Origin: Brevundimonas sp. UBA2388 | GTDB taxonomy: Bacteria > Pseudomonadota > Alphaproteobacteria > Caulobacterales > Caulobacteraceae | Length of the DNA: 42,684 nt | Direction of reading: 5' to 3' | Assembly (NCBI GenBank): GCA_002343425.1 | Contig: DDSO01000059.1 | Location: forward strand, 51,981 to 94,664 | Shown: one piece after another, positions 34,447 through 42,586 of the stretch | How positions within the stretch are numbered: the stretch's first letter is position 1 | Layout: every line of letters starts with the position of its first letter | The notes under the pieces: generated by a model | Told to the model about the DNA's origin: nothing | The model's input: only the letters and a program-made list of their open reading frames with translations | The model's database searches: none | Position numbers and translations under genes: made by a program

Positions 34447-34497
34447 GAGCGTGCCTGCAGCCGAGTGAGGGGGGGGGGCTCGGCGTCAAGCACGCTC
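34447..34497. repeat. Symmetric nested hairpin with a G10 loop
   Basis: GAGCGTGC (34447-34454) pairs with GCACGCTC (34490-34497). After a 5-by-5 internal loop, GCCGAG (34460-34465) pairs with CTCGGC (34479-34484). The 13-base apical loop holds ten consecutive G bases (34469-34478). The symmetry is exact on both sides. It could be a structured RNA leader, a recombination site or a slippage-prone tract. Confidence 0.6.
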
Positions 34498-34765
34498 ACA
34501 GTCCGACATCACGATCGATGGATCGTCAGAGGGGCCCGGGCCGCACATTCCAAATACCAGTAGCGGTGCCGTTGCGCCAATCCGACAAAACGACGCACAC
34601 CCAAGGTCGCGATGGCCTCGCTCAAGTGTCGGTCGCGGTCGCGCCAAACGCAGAGATTTGACGTCTATGTCGAAACGCTCTTCGGCTCAGCAGCCATTAA
34701 GCATTACTGCTCGTGGGCGGTGCGGTTGTTCCACCGCGCCCTCCGGGGCGTGTATTAATTGCCGC

Positions 34766-35098
34766 TCAGTCGAAAATATCGAAAAGCGACCCGCGCCTCT
34801 TCTTATGGCCGCCGTAACCGTAGCCATGTTCGCCCCGTTCCCCACGCTCGCCCCGCTCGCCATACTCCCCCCGCTCACCATGGTTGCTGTTCCAGGCCTG
34901 GGGCCCCGGCGCTGGTGCGTATGGCGCAGCTTGCGGGGGCGGCGGCGCAGCGTCCTGGGCCGACGCAGCCATCAGCTTTTCAAGCTCGCCACGGTCGAGC
35001 CAGACTCCGCGGCAGTTCGGACACATGTCGAATTGAACCCCCGCTCGGTCCACCGTCTGCATGGAGCCGTTATCGTTGGGGCAAAGGAGCAAAGGCAT
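34766..35098 (-). CDS. TFIIB-type zinc-ribbon protein with GERGE repeats
   Basis: A 110-residue protein. Residues 1-45 match the zf-TFIIB family: LLLCPNDNGSM, then FDMCPNCRGVWLDRGELEKL. Only three Cys ligands (6, 26, 29) are seen; the fourth position is Asp9, a variant I believe also occurs in other members. A Pro/Ala linker is followed by a repeated charged tail, GERGEYGERGERGERGEHG, then GYGYGG and a basic end. The role of the family is unknown. It is the last gene after mgtC and exoD on this strand, 183 bases from the corrected end of exoD. Confidence 0.8.
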   Translation of the reverse strand: MPLLLCPNDNGSMQTVDRAGVQFDMCPNCRGVWLDRGELEKLMAASAQDAAPPPPQAAPYAPAPGPQAWNSNHGERGEYGERGERGERGEHGYGYGGHKKRRGSLFDIFD

Positions 35099-35281
35099 CT
35101 TCAGGTCCCGTATCAAGGATGAGAGGCGCGATGGCGGAAAGCAGGATCGGGCCTCGATGAACATGGCGCGTCCGACATCGCCGCAACCGGCACACAGGCC
35201 AGTCAGAGCCAGAGGGGCCCGGTCCGCACTGTAAGGATGGAGGTGTAGCTGTCAGCTGGCAAGCGCTGCCGGCAAAGTGCC

Positions 35282-35877
35282 TCAGGGAGCAAGCCGCCTG
35301 ACGAGGGTGTCGACCAGCAGAACGCCCGCGCCGAGCATGACGACCACCCCGCGGCGCCGGCCAAGGCCAGAACGCCATCGCGCTGAAGCATGCCCACGGA
35401 CACGATAAGCAGGCAGATCGCCGGCGGCATGTTGAAAAACGGGATCGGCAATGCGACGATGAGCGCCAGTAGCAGGCAGACACCCGCCAGCACCCTCTGC
35501 TGGTTCACCAGCGATCGAAGGCGTGGCCGTGAGACCGCTTCGATCCTGAGAAGAAGCCTCCCGGCTTTGCCAGTGACGAGGCGCACGAGCCGGGGATCAA
35601 GTTTTCGCCGGAGCAGAAAGTCAGGCAGCGGCTTGTGGTCTCCAGCGAGCAGAAGATGCCCGGAGATCAATATCAGTGGGACCGCGAGCAGAGCGGAGAA
35701 TCCCGCCACCGGGATCGGCAGGGTTTCGGAGAGTGAAAACACCACAAGCGCAAGCGCAGGCACGCGCACCAGCCGAGCCCAGTGCGTCTCCGAGCGAGAC
35801 GGGACCTTGCCCGCTCTGATCCGCGAACGTCGTAGCAGTTCGGCAGGTGACTCATGACGAGTTGAACTGTCGTGCAT
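35282..35877 (-). pseudogene. exoD: ExoD-family membrane protein with an apparent one-base frameshift
   Basis: The N-terminal about 175 residues fit the ExoD family (exopolysaccharide synthesis, ExoD): SLSETLPIPVAGFSALLAVP, the basic middle PDFLLRRKLDPRLVRLV, then INNER-membrane stretches such as LLLALIVALPIPFFNMPPA. After DGVLALAGAA the frame turns into Cys/Ser/Trp-rich nonsense and runs on to 35203. In another frame the expected ending, VVVMLGAGVLLVDTLVRRLAP, appears and stops at 35282. The switch falls in a run of four G bases (minus strand, 35347-35350); one extra G would restore one frame. It may be a real lesion or a sequencing error in a homopolymer. The ATG overlaps the mgtC stop (TGATG). 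Confidence 0.75.
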
Positions 35878-36560
35878 CAGACGTGCCGCGAGATGCTGAA
35901 GCCTTGGACGACCTGATTGTCTGCAAAAGCATTCGTGAGGGCTTCCGTTTTTGGCGCCCCGTGACATTGGCAGGTTGCCTCAAAGGCGATGATGTCGTCG
36001 TCAATCGAGGTGCTGACCGAGAGGGCTTTCAGCCCGTGCTGAAGGAGGATCTCGCGAAACTCGGCCTCCGTAACGCGTTCCGACCGGCGATAGCGCGCGC
36101 GGATATCCAGATAGGCGCGCTGAGGGAGCAGGGATTCCGTAAGGGTCACGGCCCCAAGCACGGCGATGGTGGCGACCGTGCCGCCGATCGCAAGCCCATA
36201 GAAGCCTATTCCGTAGAGCGTTCCCAAGGCCGAGGTGATCCACAGCGAGGCCGCAGTCGTAAGGCCGCGGACAGAAAAGCCTTCCCGGAAAATGACCCCG
36301 GCGCCCAGGAAACCGATCCCGGTGAGTATGCCGTGCGCCATGCGGACCGGGTCGATCCGGATGATCTCAAGCGGGGTATCGCTCAACCAGCGGATCTGAT
36401 GCACCGCGGCCAGCATGAGGAGGCCAGAGGCCAGTGCGACGAGAATGTGCGTACGGAACCCCGCCGGAGCTCCGCGATACTGCCGCTCAAACCCGATCAG
36501 GGCTCCAGCGGTGATAGACCCGACGATGGGCCACACGTAGTCTGGCGCGAACCATTCCAT
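35877..36560 (-). CDS. mgtC: MgtC/SapB family membrane protein
   Basis: A 227-residue protein. The N-terminal about 140 residues hold four to five membrane segments with the family pattern ALIGFERQYRGAPAGFRTHI, MAHGILTGIGFLGAGVIFRE and VRGLTTAASLWITSALG. The C-terminal 85 residues are an ACT-like soluble domain. MgtC proteins modulate ATP synthase and growth at low Mg2+, and many environmental members have unclear roles. The ATG at 36560 follows AGGAAGTTGAT, a good ribosome site. It overlaps the exoD start by one base, so they form an operon. It is divergent from the dioxygenase gene, with only 43 bases between starts. Confidence 0.9.
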   Translation of the reverse strand: MEWFAPDYVWPIVGSITAGALIGFERQYRGAPAGFRTHILVALASGLLMLAAVHQIRWLSDTPLEIIRIDPVRMAHGILTGIGFLGAGVIFREGFSVRGLTTAASLWITSALGTLYGIGFYGLAIGGTVATIAVLGAVTLTESLLPQRAYLDIRARYRRSERVTEAEFREILLQHGLKALSVSTSIDDDIIAFEATCQCHGAPKTEALTNAFADNQVVQGFSISRHV

Positions 36561-36603
36561 ATCAACTTCCTTTAAGGACCCGCCGAACGTCAGGGGTCGT
36601 GTG

Positions 36604-37332
36604 ATGGTTGAACGCCATGCGGTAGACAATCGACCGCCCCTCGATCCGGGCGATCGTCTAACGGAGGTGCAGTTGATCGTCGTTGAAGACGCCTTGGCCC
36701 GGGAGGAGTTGGCCGCGATCCGCGAGGTGCTGGAACGAGCCCCCTTCAGGAGCGGCGAACGCACCGCCGGCACGGCGGCAGCGAAGGTCAAACATAACGA
36801 GCAGGCCAGAGGCGATGATCCGGAGGTCATCGCCTTAGGCCATCGAGTAAAACGCTCCCTTGAGATGCATCCTGTCGTAAAAGGCCTCGTCCGTCCCGTC
36901 CGCTGGAGCAGTTTGCTGTTCTCCCGGTATGGACCCGGCCAGCAGTATGGACTTCACGCAGACAACGCAGCCATGCACGACCCTACAGGCTGGCCGCTGC
37001 GAACCGACGTCAGCTTCACCGTCTTCCTGTCCGATCCGGACACCTACATTGGTGGCGCGCTCCTCATCCGGAGCCTGGATGGCGATCGTGAGTTCCGCCC
37101 GCAAGCGGGCTCGGTCGTCGTTTACCCGACGGGCCTCCTGCACCGGGTGACGCCCGTAACTGCCGGTATTCGATTGGCGTGTGTGGGTTGGGTCCAGAGT
37201 CTGATCCGCCGGCAGGATCAGAGAGAGGTGCTCTTCGATCTGGAGCGTCTTCGCGGCGGTGCGCGAGACGAGGACTCCCTGGTCCTCGACAAGACCATTG
37301 GAAACCTTCTTCGAATGTGGGGCGAAGACTGA
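36604..37332 (+). CDS. PKHD-type Fe(II)/2-oxoglutarate dioxygenase (PiuC/YbiX-like)
   Basis: A 242-residue protein with the prolyl-4-hydroxylase-like fold. It has the iron ligands HAD (118-120, in QQYGLHADNAAMHD) and H180 in LLHRVTPV, and R190 for 2-oxoglutarate, with YPTGLLHRVTPVTAGIR as the family signature. PiuC relatives are associated with iron uptake through siderophore receptors, but no TonB receptor is seen here. The ATG at 36604 has AGGGG seven bases upstream; family members often start nearer to VQLIVVEDALA, so a GTG at 36667 is possible. It is divergent from mgtC. Confidence 0.88.
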   Translation: MVERHAVDNRPPLDPGDRLTEVQLIVVEDALAREELAAIREVLERAPFRSGERTAGTAAAKVKHNEQARGDDPEVIALGHRVKRSLEMHPVVKGLVRPVRWSSLLFSRYGPGQQYGLHADNAAMHDPTGWPLRTDVSFTVFLSDPDTYIGGALLIRSLDGDREFRPQAGSVVVYPTGLLHRVTPVTAGIRLACVGWVQSLIRRQDQREVLFDLERLRGGARDEDSLVLDKTIGNLLRMWGED

Positions 37333-37564
37333 ACGTGAAACGACCCTGAAGCCAAGGTTTGCCGCTTCCGGGCCGTTCCGAACCTGTCTCGATCAGTCGT
37401 CCCAGCGATCGTCGTCGCGGTGCACATCGAAGACACAGCCTATGTCCACACTAGCTCCAATCAGTCAGACCTGCGCATCGGCGGCTGGTCGCTGCACCCT
37501 GTCCGAAAGCGGACGTTGCCAACCGCTGTGTTGAGTCACTAGTGGACCTTGGCGGTCCCCGCCG

Positions 37565-37762
37565 TCAGCCTTCGTTCGGCGCCCTGAACCGCGCACCTCG
37601 CGCACCAAGCAGGTTCCACCCCGCCGTGGTGGGCCGGTATCCGGCCCGGCCCGAGTCCCGCGCAAGACCGAACACCGCGAGCCTACGGCTCCGGTCCGGG
37701 TCTTCCGTTCGCTCGGGGTCGACAAGGTCGAGAAGGGCTTCGAGGCGGTGTTGATCGTTCAT
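37565..37762 (-). CDS. Small conserved-looking protein beside the HEPN gene
   Basis: A 65-residue frame, MNDQHRLEALLDLVDPERTE then DPDRSRRLAVFGLARD and YRPTTAGWNLLGARG, with an ordered, charged composition unlike noise. It starts 31 bases after the nucleotidyltransferase-HEPN gene stop on the same strand. The C-terminal half resembles a winged-helix-type end (YRPTTAGWNLLG), but no family was recognised. It may be a small partner or regulator of that gene. The ribosome site is weak. Confidence 0.5.
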   Translation of the reverse strand: MNDQHRLEALLDLVDPERTEDPDRSRRLAVFGLARDSGRAGYRPTTAGWNLLGARGARFRAPNEG

Positions 37763-37793
37763 GTCCGTTCGTTGCCGCGAAGCCGTTCCGCGA

Positions 37794-38705
37794 TCAAGCC
37801 TCGTCGGCCGCCAGCAGTCGAAGCTGTTCGAGACGCTCGCGGCAGACCGCCTCGGCCAGGCGACGGAGCACCTCGACGCGTTCGGTCAGCCACGCCAGTT
37901 CCTCGGCGGTGATCTTGTAGTGTTTCGAGTATCGGGCCTTCACATAGGCCTCGCGCAGGAGCTCGAAGCAACGGCGCTCGAACTTGGTCTCCCTCGGCCA
38001 GGCCTCGGCCAGCCGGGCATCGACGGCCTCGCACTTCTTTCGCAGAAAGGCGAGGTTGTGCGCCTTGCCGCTGTAGAGCGTCACCACCAACAGGATGCAG
38101 TGGTAAAGGTGCTCTGCCGCTTGGTGCAGGCTGAAGGCCGCTAACTTGTGGTTCCCGCGCTCTTGGTAGAACCGGGCTCCCGCTTGAAACTCCGCCGAAC
38201 TCGACATCCATTCTGCGAAGAAGCCTTCGGCCTCCACCAGCGCCGCCTTCGCCTTCAGGTCCGCCGGCTTGTGCAGCTTCGCCCCCGGCGTGTCGTGGAG
38301 CAGCACCCCCTCGCGCAGGATGTCGGCGAAGAAGTAGCGGCCCCGGTCGAGCTGTTCGTTGACGTCGTCCAGGCTGTGCACGATCAGACTCACGGGGGTG
38401 CGGATCAGGGTCTCGCCGGGCATCAGGCGGTTCTCGGCGTCGTGCCAGAACTCGCCGTCGGTCAGATCCTCGTGGTCGACCACCACCAGCAGGTCGAAGT
38501 CCGAGAAATACCGCCCCACCGGATCGTGCACCCAGTCCCCGCGCGCATAGGAGCCGTAGAGGATGATCTTGAGGATGCGGCCGTTCTTGAGCCGGGCGGC
38601 CCGGCGCGTGGCGACGGCGGCCGCGAACGACTCCTGGATGATCTCCACGACCCGGCGCAATTCCACCTGCTTGCGCGGCGGCAGATGATCAAGGCTCTTC
38701 TTCAT
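37794..38705 (-). CDS. Nucleotidyltransferase-HEPN fusion protein
   Basis: A 303-residue protein that joins two domains usually split into a toxin-antitoxin pair. Residues 40-140 form a MNT-type nucleotidyltransferase (ILYGSYARGDWV, then YFSDFDLLVVVDHED, with G51-S52, D69 and D71). Residues about 155-290 form a HEPN domain (FSLHQAAEHLYHCILL, SGKAHNLAFLRKKCEA) with KARYSKHYKI, where R258 and H262 may be the HEPN pair. In this fused form a self-neutralised toxin or a nucleic-acid-modifying role is possible. Proteins like this occur in the backbone of alphaproteobacterial ICEs near ParB genes, as here. It starts about 65 bases after the thermonuclease gene. Confidence 0.82.
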   Translation of the reverse strand: MKKSLDHLPPRKQVELRRVVEIIQESFAAAVATRRAARLKNGRILKIILYGSYARGDWVHDPVGRYFSDFDLLVVVDHEDLTDGEFWHDAENRLMPGETLIRTPVSLIVHSLDDVNEQLDRGRYFFADILREGVLLHDTPGAKLHKPADLKAKAALVEAEGFFAEWMSSSAEFQAGARFYQERGNHKLAAFSLHQAAEHLYHCILLVVTLYSGKAHNLAFLRKKCEAVDARLAEAWPRETKFERRCFELLREAYVKARYSKHYKITAEELAWLTERVEVLRRLAEAVCRERLEQLRLLAADEA

Positions 38706-38769
38706 TGTCCGGGAGTCTCCCCGATGGGGCGCCGCTCCGCAAGCGCCGATCCGGCCCCTCGCCCGCACA

Positions 38770-39249
38770 TCACGCCCCGCCCCGGCGCGCCCGGCGCCAG
38801 TCCTCGGGGTTGGTGAACGGCCCTGCCCAGACGCCGACGCCTGCGGCGCGGGCCGCCGCTTCCTCGGCGACATAGGCGTTTCCGGCGTAGCGGGCGTAGC
38901 GGACCGCCAGCCCCTGCCGCACCAGCCAGGCGCCCACGTCCTCGCCGCCGACCTCGCACCGGGCGACCATGCGGCCGTAGCGGTCCGTGTCCTCCTCGAA
39001 GCAAGCGACCGTCCGGTCCCGCAGATGCGCGTCGAGCCGGTTCGCCGCCGACTGGCCGCAGCGGTACGCGCGTCCATCGGCGCCGTCGCACGACTGCCGC
39101 CCCTCGGGCGCGTCCACGCCCCACAGCCGGATGCGCCGGTCGTGGATTTCGAGGGTGTCGCCGTCGATCACCGAGGCCCGCCCGACGACGGTCGGCTCCG
39201 CCGGCGTGCAGGCGGCGAGGAGCAGCAGGACGGGAATCAGAAAGCGCAT
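38770..39249 (-). CDS. Thermonuclease (SNase-like) family lipoprotein
   Basis: A 159-residue protein with a lipoprotein-like signal (MRFLIPVLLLLAAC) and the staphylococcal nuclease-like fold: VIDGDTLEI, RIRLWGVDAPEGRQSC, DRYGRMVARCEVGGEDVGAW and RYARYAGNAYVAEEAAARAA. The Arg-Glu-Arg active-site elements can be placed at RLWGVDAPE and DRYGR. Such secreted nucleases are standard in ICE and plasmid backbones, perhaps for DNA processing at the cell surface. AGAGG lies just upstream of the ATG. Confidence 0.87.
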   Translation of the reverse strand: MRFLIPVLLLLAACTPAEPTVVGRASVIDGDTLEIHDRRIRLWGVDAPEGRQSCDGADGRAYRCGQSAANRLDAHLRDRTVACFEEDTDRYGRMVARCEVGGEDVGAWLVRQGLAVRYARYAGNAYVAEEAAARAAGVGVWAGPFTNPEDWRRARRGGA

Positions 39250-39398
39250 CGGACCTCTGTCATATCGCAAAGGCGGCACCGGCGCGGTGTTCGCGGTTAT
39301 CGCCCCTCCCCTTCATCGCCGTCGTCGCCTTCTGGCCGCCGTCGCCGCGCGAGCGCCGCCGCAGGGGGCGCGAGCGCGTCGGGGCGGTCGCGAGGATG

Positions 39399-39427
39399 GG
39401 CCGCGCGCCCCGGAAGGACGCGCGGCC
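39399..39427 (-). terminator. GC hairpin after the ParB-like gene
   Basis: GGCCGCGCG (39399-39407) and CGCGCGGCC (39419-39427) form a perfect nine-pair stem with an 11-base loop, about 23 bases past the parB stop on its transcribed strand. No T-tract follows. Confidence 0.5.
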
Positions 39428-39449
39428 TGTCGGGCTCAAGGGCCTTTCG

Positions 39450-41567
39450 TCACTCGGCCGCGAACGACCAGCCGTCCCCGGTCGCCTGCGGGGCCGCGTC
39501 GTCCGGCTCCGCTTGCGACCCGGGCTCGGCCTCGGCTTCGTCCCCGTCGCCCTCCTCAGCCGGCGGCGCGGTGCGCAGCAGCGGCGGCAGCCAGCCCCGG
39601 CCCTCGACCAACCCTTCGGCGGCCTCGGCCATGTCGGCCTTTTTCAGCCCGGCGATGCGGGCCGCCTCCTCAGCGCCGACCGCCTCGGTCACCGCCTCCA
39701 GCACCCGCGCCTTGGGAACGCGCAAGAAATAGCTGGCCGCCGTGGCCGACCACGTCCCGGTCATGTCGAGGCCGACCGCCGTAGCCAGCGTCTCGGCCTG
39801 CGCCAGAACGCCGGGCCGCCGGTCGTGCGGGTCGCGCACGGCGTGAACGCCGAGCCCGGCGCAACAGGCCATCAGGTCCAGTTGCTCCGACGGTGCCAAG
39901 GCGGCGACGACGGGCCACAGGGCCTCGGGCCGCTCGGGCAGGCGCGCGCCCCAAGCCTCGCGCCGGTCGCCGACCCGGCGTCCGGCGGGACGGTTCCACA
40001 CATCGGGGGCCAGCCGCTCCAGACCGCTCACCGTCAGCCGAAGCTGCAGCGGCGTCCACAGGCCGTAGCCGGGATAGAAGACCTCCAGCGCCATGGCGTG
40101 GACCACGACCGACAGGGCGGCGGCGGGATCGGCCTGCACCGCGTCGCGCAGGCCCATGGTCCGGTGCGCGGTCAGGTCCATCACCAGCCGATCCGACAGC
40201 GGCGCCAGACGGGCCCCGGCGTCCGCCCCAAGGGCGTCGGCGTCTCCCGCCCCCTCCCCGGCCGCTGCTCCGGCTCCGTCCGCCCCGGCGGCGTCGGACG
40301 CGCCTTCCTCCGCTCGGCCCTCCTCCGCCCACGGCGGCGGCTCCTTGGCGATATCCTCCGCCCGGACCAGACCGCGCTCGAAGCGGGCGAGGCCGTCATG
40401 GCCGAGCAGGACCATGACCCCGGCGCGGCCCTTGGCGTCCGCCGTGTAGTCGTATTCGGGGCCGAAGGCCTGCAAGGCCGCGTCTATCTCCTCAAGCCGG
40501 GCGTCCACCTCGGGCGGCAGCATCTCCGCCGCGTCGGTTTCCGAGACGAGCCGGTCGTATTCCGCCGACAGGGCGGCGATGGCGGCGGCGTCCGCCTCCG
40601 AGCGCTCGACCGCGACGGGATAGACCCGCCCGAAGCCGGAGAGGTCCGGGTAGTCGATGATGACCTCGGCCCATTTCCAGCCCTCGCGCTGGCGGGCTTC
40701 GTCGGCCAGCCCGGCCAGCTTGTCGCCGACCAACCGGTCGAGCAGCACGGGGTCCTCCAGCCAGCCGCCGCCGTCCTCGGTGAACAGGTCGCGCAGCACC
40801 GAGCCGCCCGCCGCCTCGTAAGTCTCGACGCCGACGAAGCGGGCGCGCCGGTCATCGACCCGCACCTTGGCCTCGGTCATGGCCCGGCGGATGGCGTAGG
40901 CGGGCGTATGAGGGCCGATCTGCTCCAGCACCTGCCGCTGCCGCTCCCGGTCCTCGCTGACGCAGAAGGCGGTCAGCTGGTCGAGCGCCAGCGCCCCCTC
41001 GCGATAGGCCGCCATCAACTCCGGCGCCGCCGCCCCGAGCCGCAACCGCTGGCGCACCACATGGGCCGACACCCCGAACCGGGCGCCGATCTCCTCGGGG
41101 CCGTAGCCCTTCTCCTCGGCCAGCCGCCGGAAGGCCTCGAACTGGTCGGCGGGGTGCATGGCCTCGCGGGTGATGTTCTCGTCCAGGCTGATCTCGTGGG
41201 CGTCGTTGTCGGCGTCCACGATGACCCGCACCGGATGGGTGCGCTTGATCGCCTTGCGCTTGGAGAGCAGCCGCAGCGCCTGCCGCCGCCCCTCGCCGAT
41301 GGTGACGAGGTAGGCCCCGGTTGGAACCCCCTCCCCGTCCCGCTCGACCTCGACCACGGGCGGCTGCAACACCCCCTTGGCCTTGATCGACGCCGCCAGC
41401 GCCTCGATCCCGGCGTCGCTGTGCCTCACCTTGCGGGCGTTCCTCGGCGACGCCTTCAACCGGTTCAGCGGAACCACGATCTCCGCGCCATGCGCGGGCT
41501 CCGCAGCGGCCACGGCGGCGGCGTCAGCCGCCGCCGTTTCGAGAGCTTGAGTGGATTGAGCCGTCAT
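39450..41567 (-). CDS. parB: Long ParB/RepB/Spo0J-type DNA-binding protein of the element
   Basis: A 705-residue protein. The ParB N-terminal domain spans about 28-135 (IVVPLNRLKASPRNARKVRH, IKAKGVLQPPVVE, the GEGRRQALRLL motif at 91-101, and ISLDENITREAMHPADQFEA). A helix-turn-helix follows (YGPEEIGARFGVSAHVVRQRL, about 155-175). The remaining about 500 residues are Ala/Asp/Glu-rich, with acidic low-complexity stretches near 450-480. It is much longer than chromosomal ParB (about 300) but typical for the ParB-like gene of alphaproteobacterial ICEs and plasmids. The ATG follows AAAGGAGG, five bases away. It probably regulates element genes or partition. Confidence 0.9.
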   Translation of the reverse strand: MTAQSTQALETAAADAAAVAAAEPAHGAEIVVPLNRLKASPRNARKVRHSDAGIEALAASIKAKGVLQPPVVEVERDGEGVPTGAYLVTIGEGRRQALRLLSKRKAIKRTHPVRVIVDADNDAHEISLDENITREAMHPADQFEAFRRLAEEKGYGPEEIGARFGVSAHVVRQRLRLGAAAPELMAAYREGALALDQLTAFCVSEDRERQRQVLEQIGPHTPAYAIRRAMTEAKVRVDDRRARFVGVETYEAAGGSVLRDLFTEDGGGWLEDPVLLDRLVGDKLAGLADEARQREGWKWAEVIIDYPDLSGFGRVYPVAVERSEADAAAIAALSAEYDRLVSETDAAEMLPPEVDARLEEIDAALQAFGPEYDYTADAKGRAGVMVLLGHDGLARFERGLVRAEDIAKEPPPWAEEGRAEEGASDAAGADGAGAAAGEGAGDADALGADAGARLAPLSDRLVMDLTAHRTMGLRDAVQADPAAALSVVVHAMALEVFYPGYGLWTPLQLRLTVSGLERLAPDVWNRPAGRRVGDRREAWGARLPERPEALWPVVAALAPSEQLDLMACCAGLGVHAVRDPHDRRPGVLAQAETLATAVGLDMTGTWSATAASYFLRVPKARVLEAVTEAVGAEEAARIAGLKKADMAEAAEGLVEGRGWLPPLLRTAPPAEEGDGDEAEAEPGSQAEPDDAAPQATGDGWSFAAE

Positions 41568-41952
41568 GTCTGCCTCCTTTGGGCATGGGTTGCAGGCACG
41601 CGAACTGCGCGCCTGAAACCCTGCCCGTCGGCGAGACCGGGGTAGCAAGGGCCAGGGCGGACCGGCCGGAGGGGGATCGCCCGACCTGCACAAGCCTGAC
41701 CCCCAATGACGGTCATGACGATCATCGCCGGCGCGGAAGGTTGGGGAGCCCGGCCGGTCCGGCGGCGAAGCCGCTTCACCCTGACCCGCGCGAGGGCGGA
41801 GCCCTTAGCCCTGTTCGGCCTGTCGGCGGCGTCGAGCGCTGCCTCCAGGCCTCGCTCAGTCCGATCCCGCGACGGTGGACAACCTGTCCTCGCGACCATC
41901 GTCAGGCCGGAACCGCATTGACCCGCCCTGCGTGTTCGCCCTTTGTTCCGAC
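41568..41952. other. Promoter-containing gap between parB and a small ORF
   Basis: About 385 bases without a gene. It should contain the parB promoter. It holds a palindrome, ATGAC-G-GTCAT (41706-41716), and ACCGGCCGG at 41661-41669 repeated in inverted form near 41750-41758. Either could be a ParB-type binding site. Confidence 0.4.
41706..41716. promoter_or_regulatory. Palindrome upstream of parB
   Basis: ATGACGGTCAT, an 11-base palindrome about 140 bases upstream of the parB start. A candidate autoregulatory or parS-like site; evidence is limited to symmetry and position. Confidence 0.25.
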
Positions 41953-42171
41953 ATGGCCTACCGCAAGACTGTCCTGATCGAATGGCAGACCGTCGGGTCG
42001 CGCCGATCTTACTTCGTGCGTCCAGGCAGCCGTTCGCGGCCATGGATCTGGTTTCGGGACGGCGACGTGCCGGAGTTCGAGGGCGCGTCCGCGCGCTTCG
42101 TGGTCGAGAAGCGCGCCGGCCGCTGGGCGGCAATCGAGAGCCTGGAGACCCCAGACGCGGCCGCCCGCTGA
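41953..42171 (+). CDS. Small hypothetical protein near the integration module
   Basis: A 72-residue frame, MAYRKTVLIEWQTVGSRRSY then FVRPGSRSRPWIWFRDGDVPEF and RFVVEKRAGRWAAIESLETP. The composition (Trp, aromatic and Arg residues in a regular order) looks like a real small beta-rich protein. No ribosome site is evident, and a longer upstream start is possible. No family was recognised. Confidence 0.5.
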   Translation: MAYRKTVLIEWQTVGSRRSYFVRPGSRSRPWIWFRDGDVPEFEGASARFVVEKRAGRWAAIESLETPDAAAR

Positions 42172-42280
42172 ACCTGAGACGGACCGGCCGGCTCCCGGTC
42201 CCGCAACCTCCCCACCGTCCGCCTTCGGGTTTCCCCTTCGCCGTCTTTCGACTTCGATTCCCGAAACGAAGGAGACCCCG

Positions 42281-42586
42281 ATGGTCCAGGCACAACCGCC
42301 CCTGCGTCGAACGATCAAGAAGCCCGAGCTGCGCCAGATGGTGCCGCTGGCTGACAGCACCATCTGGGAGATGGAGCAGCGCGGCCAGTTCCCGCGGCGG
42401 TTTCTCCTCACGCCGCGCTGCGTCGTCTGGGATCTGGCCGAGGTCGAGGCCTGGCTGGCGCTGCGCCGGGCCCAGCCGATCCGCCGCGCCCCGGCCCCGG
42501 ACGTCCGCAAACGGATCACCCGCCCCGTCAGAGACGCGGGTCGAAGCGGGGACCGGCGGACTCCGGGATCGTCAGCACCGGCGTGA
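42281..42586 (+). CDS. AlpA-family transcriptional regulator
   Basis: A 101-residue protein with the AlpA/excisionase-like winged-helix pattern: RTIKKPELRQMVPLADSTIW, EMEQRGQFPRRFLLTPRCVVW and DLAEVEAWLALRRAQ. AlpA proteins control integrase and excision genes of phages and ICEs. AAGGAG lies upstream of the ATG. The Arg/Pro-rich end runs convergently over the last 59 bases of the integrase gene, so the two 3' ends share sequence. Confidence 0.87.
   Translation: MVQAQPPLRRTIKKPELRQMVPLADSTIWEMEQRGQFPRRFLLTPRCVVWDLAEVEAWLALRRAQPIRRAPAPDVRKRITRPVRDAGRSGDRRTPGSSAPA

Larger units (their letters stand above)
33937..34765. other. Gene-poor stretch with a structured element
   Basis: About 830 bases without a normal gene. 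It contains a nested hairpin (34447-34497), a 22-codon ORF with a very good ribosome site (34356-34424) and, at 34545-34555, ACATTCCAAAT, a motif shared with the gap at 752-762. Longer frames here have no family pattern and look like remnants. Confidence 0.55.

Noticed and set aside
39396..41645. A 749-codon open frame opposite parB
   Set aside because: Antisense shadow of the ParB-like gene, rich in Arg, Gly, Pro and Leu.
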